DNA of 64,000 nt from Borrelia puertoricensis (GTDB lineage Bacteria; Spirochaetota; Spirochaetia; Borreliales; Borreliaceae), in assembly GCF_023035875.1 (NCBI RefSeq), contig NZ_CP075379.1, positions 434,001-498,000 of the forward strand. Reading direction: 5' to 3'. Below the pieces are notes generated by a model. The model saw nothing but the letters and a program-made list of their open reading frames with translations, ran no database searches and had not been told where the DNA came from. Positions 62,884 through 64,000 of this stretch are shown one piece after another; the stretch's first letter is position 1; each line of letters starts with the position of its first letter. Both the position numbers and the translations under genes were made by a program.

Positions 62884-64000
62884 ATGTTATTAAGTAGAGC
62901 TAAAACGAGGAAATTAATATTAGAAGGCAATTTATATCGAGTTTTTTTAGTTATTAGTTTTCCTATTGTGATAACCAATGTTCTTCAAGCTTTTTATGAG
63001 CTTGTAGATATGTTTTATGTTGGTAAGCTTGGAGCTATGCCACTTGCTGCATTATCTCTTACTGGTCCTATTAATTTCTTTATTATGGTTTTTGCTATGG
63101 GAATGGCTATAGGAAGTTTATCATTAATGTCTAGATGTATTGGAGAAGAAACTTTTACTAAGTTTTCAAAATATGCAGGGCAATTAATATTTTTAAATTT
63201 TGTATTGTCTTTGTTTGTTGCAGTTTTAGTTTTAATCTTTATAGATGCAATTTTAGATATTATGAGTATAACTGGTGAACTTAGAGAACTTACAAAGTCT
63301 TATTTTTATGTCGTAATCTATGCGATACCAGTAATGTTTTTAAGTGTTTCCGTTGTGTACATATTAAATGCTCAAGGAGAGACTGTCATTTCAATGATGC
63401 TGATTTTGGTTGCAAATGTTATTAATTTTATTCTTGATCCAGTCTTTATATTTACTTTTGGCTTGGGCATTGCTGGTGCTGCTTGGGCTACTCTATTGTC
63501 TAAATTAATGACAGTTTTATCTTATCTTTTTTTTACTTATAGATTAAATTATGGAATTAAGGTGCGTTTTAAAGATATTATTCCAGACGTTTATGTAATA
63601 AAAAACGTCGTTAATTTGGGATTACCGGCAGCTTTTGGACAAGTGATGGCTTCCCTGTCTTTTTTAATTTTTAATTATGTTGTATTTCAGATTAGTTCAA
63701 AATTTTTAGCTGCTTATGGTATGGTTAATAATATTATTTCTTTTTTACTTCTTCCTGGAATGAGTATTGGTACTTGTGTTAGTTCAATTGTTGGACAAAA
63801 TCTTGGTGCAAAAAACATAATGAGAGTAGGGGAGATTTTAAAAAAAGGGTTTTTTGTTACTTTAGTAGTAATGATTACGGTTGCCTTGTTTATTATATCT
63901 TTAAAAAAAAATATAATATTAATTTTTACGGTTGATTTGGAAGTTATTAATTATGCCAATGATTATTTATTGTTGGCAGTTATTGGAACTATTGGATTTG
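62884..64000 (+). CDS. MATE family efflux transporter (3' end outside window)
   Basis: The first 372 residues of a polytopic protein. It has ISFPIVITNVLQAFYELVDMFYVGKLG (~20-46), typical of the first MATE helices. About ten further hydrophobic segments follow, with the duplicated motif near GIAGAAWATLLSK (~195) and MSIGTCVSSIVGQNLGAKNIMR (~290-311). AAGGTG precedes the ATG, and a TATAAT lies at 62857. The family exports cationic drugs in exchange for Na+ or H+. The 279-bp gap before it holds no gene I can support. Confidence 0.92.
   Translation, partial: MLLSRAKTRKLILEGNLYRVFLVISFPIVITNVLQAFYELVDMFYVGKLGAMPLAALSLTGPINFFIMVFAMGMAIGSLSLMSRCIGEETFTKFSKYAGQLIFLNFVLSLFVAVLVLIFIDAILDIMSITGELRELTKSYFYVVIYAIPVMFLSVSVVYILNAQGETVISMMLILVANVINFILDPVFIFTFGLGIAGAAWATLLSKLMTVLSYLFFTYRLNYGIKVRFKDIIPDVYVIKNVVNLGLPAAFGQVMASLSFLIFNYVVFQISSKFLAAYGMVNNIISFLLLPGMSIGTCVSSIVGQNLGAKNIMRVGEILKKGFFVTLVVMITVALFIISLKKNIILIFTVDLEVINYANDYLLLAVIGTIGF

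Overview
The window is chromosomal DNA of a Borrelia spirochete, most likely of the relapsing-fever group. The evidence is a very AT-rich genome, gene order around gyrA-gyrB-dnaA-dnaN-recF that matches the centre of the linear Borrelia chromosome, a purine-salvage cluster hpt-purA-purB sitting between the 16S and 23S rRNA genes (a relapsing-fever trait absent from Lyme Borrelia), a single 23S-5S unit, and a chromosomal Dam-type methylase next to ndk. The species cannot be fixed from the sequence alone.

Layout. 1-3204: 5' part of the hybrid sensor kinase Hk1. 3260-13810: a scattered rRNA region on the minus strand (5S, 23S, tRNA-Ala, 16S) interrupted by a HAD phosphatase, hpt-purA-purB, mag and tRNA-Ile. 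13969-18033: radA, a decayed gene, rsmI and small housekeeping genes. 18038-20572: the partition locus (parA-parZ convergent with parB), flanked by two striking inverted repeats: a 31-bp perfect stem before parA and a 22-bp palindrome resembling parS between parB and gyrA. 20598-29414: replication core gyrA, gyrB, dnaA, dnaN, recF and a DciA-like gene. The strand bias in composition appears to flip inside dnaN. 29505-32338: rpmH-rnpA-yidC-khpB. 32487-39901: sugar epimerase, fba, a small heat-shock protein, aspS, and a PTS-Ntr-like block (antiporter fused to EIIA, HPr, HPF). 39891-41040: a heavily decayed rpoN (sigma-54) pseudogene. 41047-50237: chromate-transporter halves, MscS channel, glycosyltransferase, holA, uvrC, and two envelope/TPR proteins. 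50305-51665: three tRNA-Ser, tRNA-Arg and the SRP RNA around a lipoprotein gene. 51828-64000: dnaX-ybaB-recR, ndk, dam, an lptC-lptA-lptB-like operon, pgeF, a Nif3-like gene, lspA, a YmdB-like protein without its catalytic residues, murA with Asp in place of the catalytic Cys, and the start of a MATE transporter.

How it works together. The centre holds replication initiation, topology and segregation genes. The salvage genes turn hypoxanthine into AMP in an organism with no de novo purine pathway. The most consequential observation is that rpoN is dead while its usual neighbours (hpf, HPr, EIIA-Ntr) are intact. In Lyme Borrelia, sigma-54 controls rpoS and host adaptation, so this lineage must have lost or rewired that circuit.
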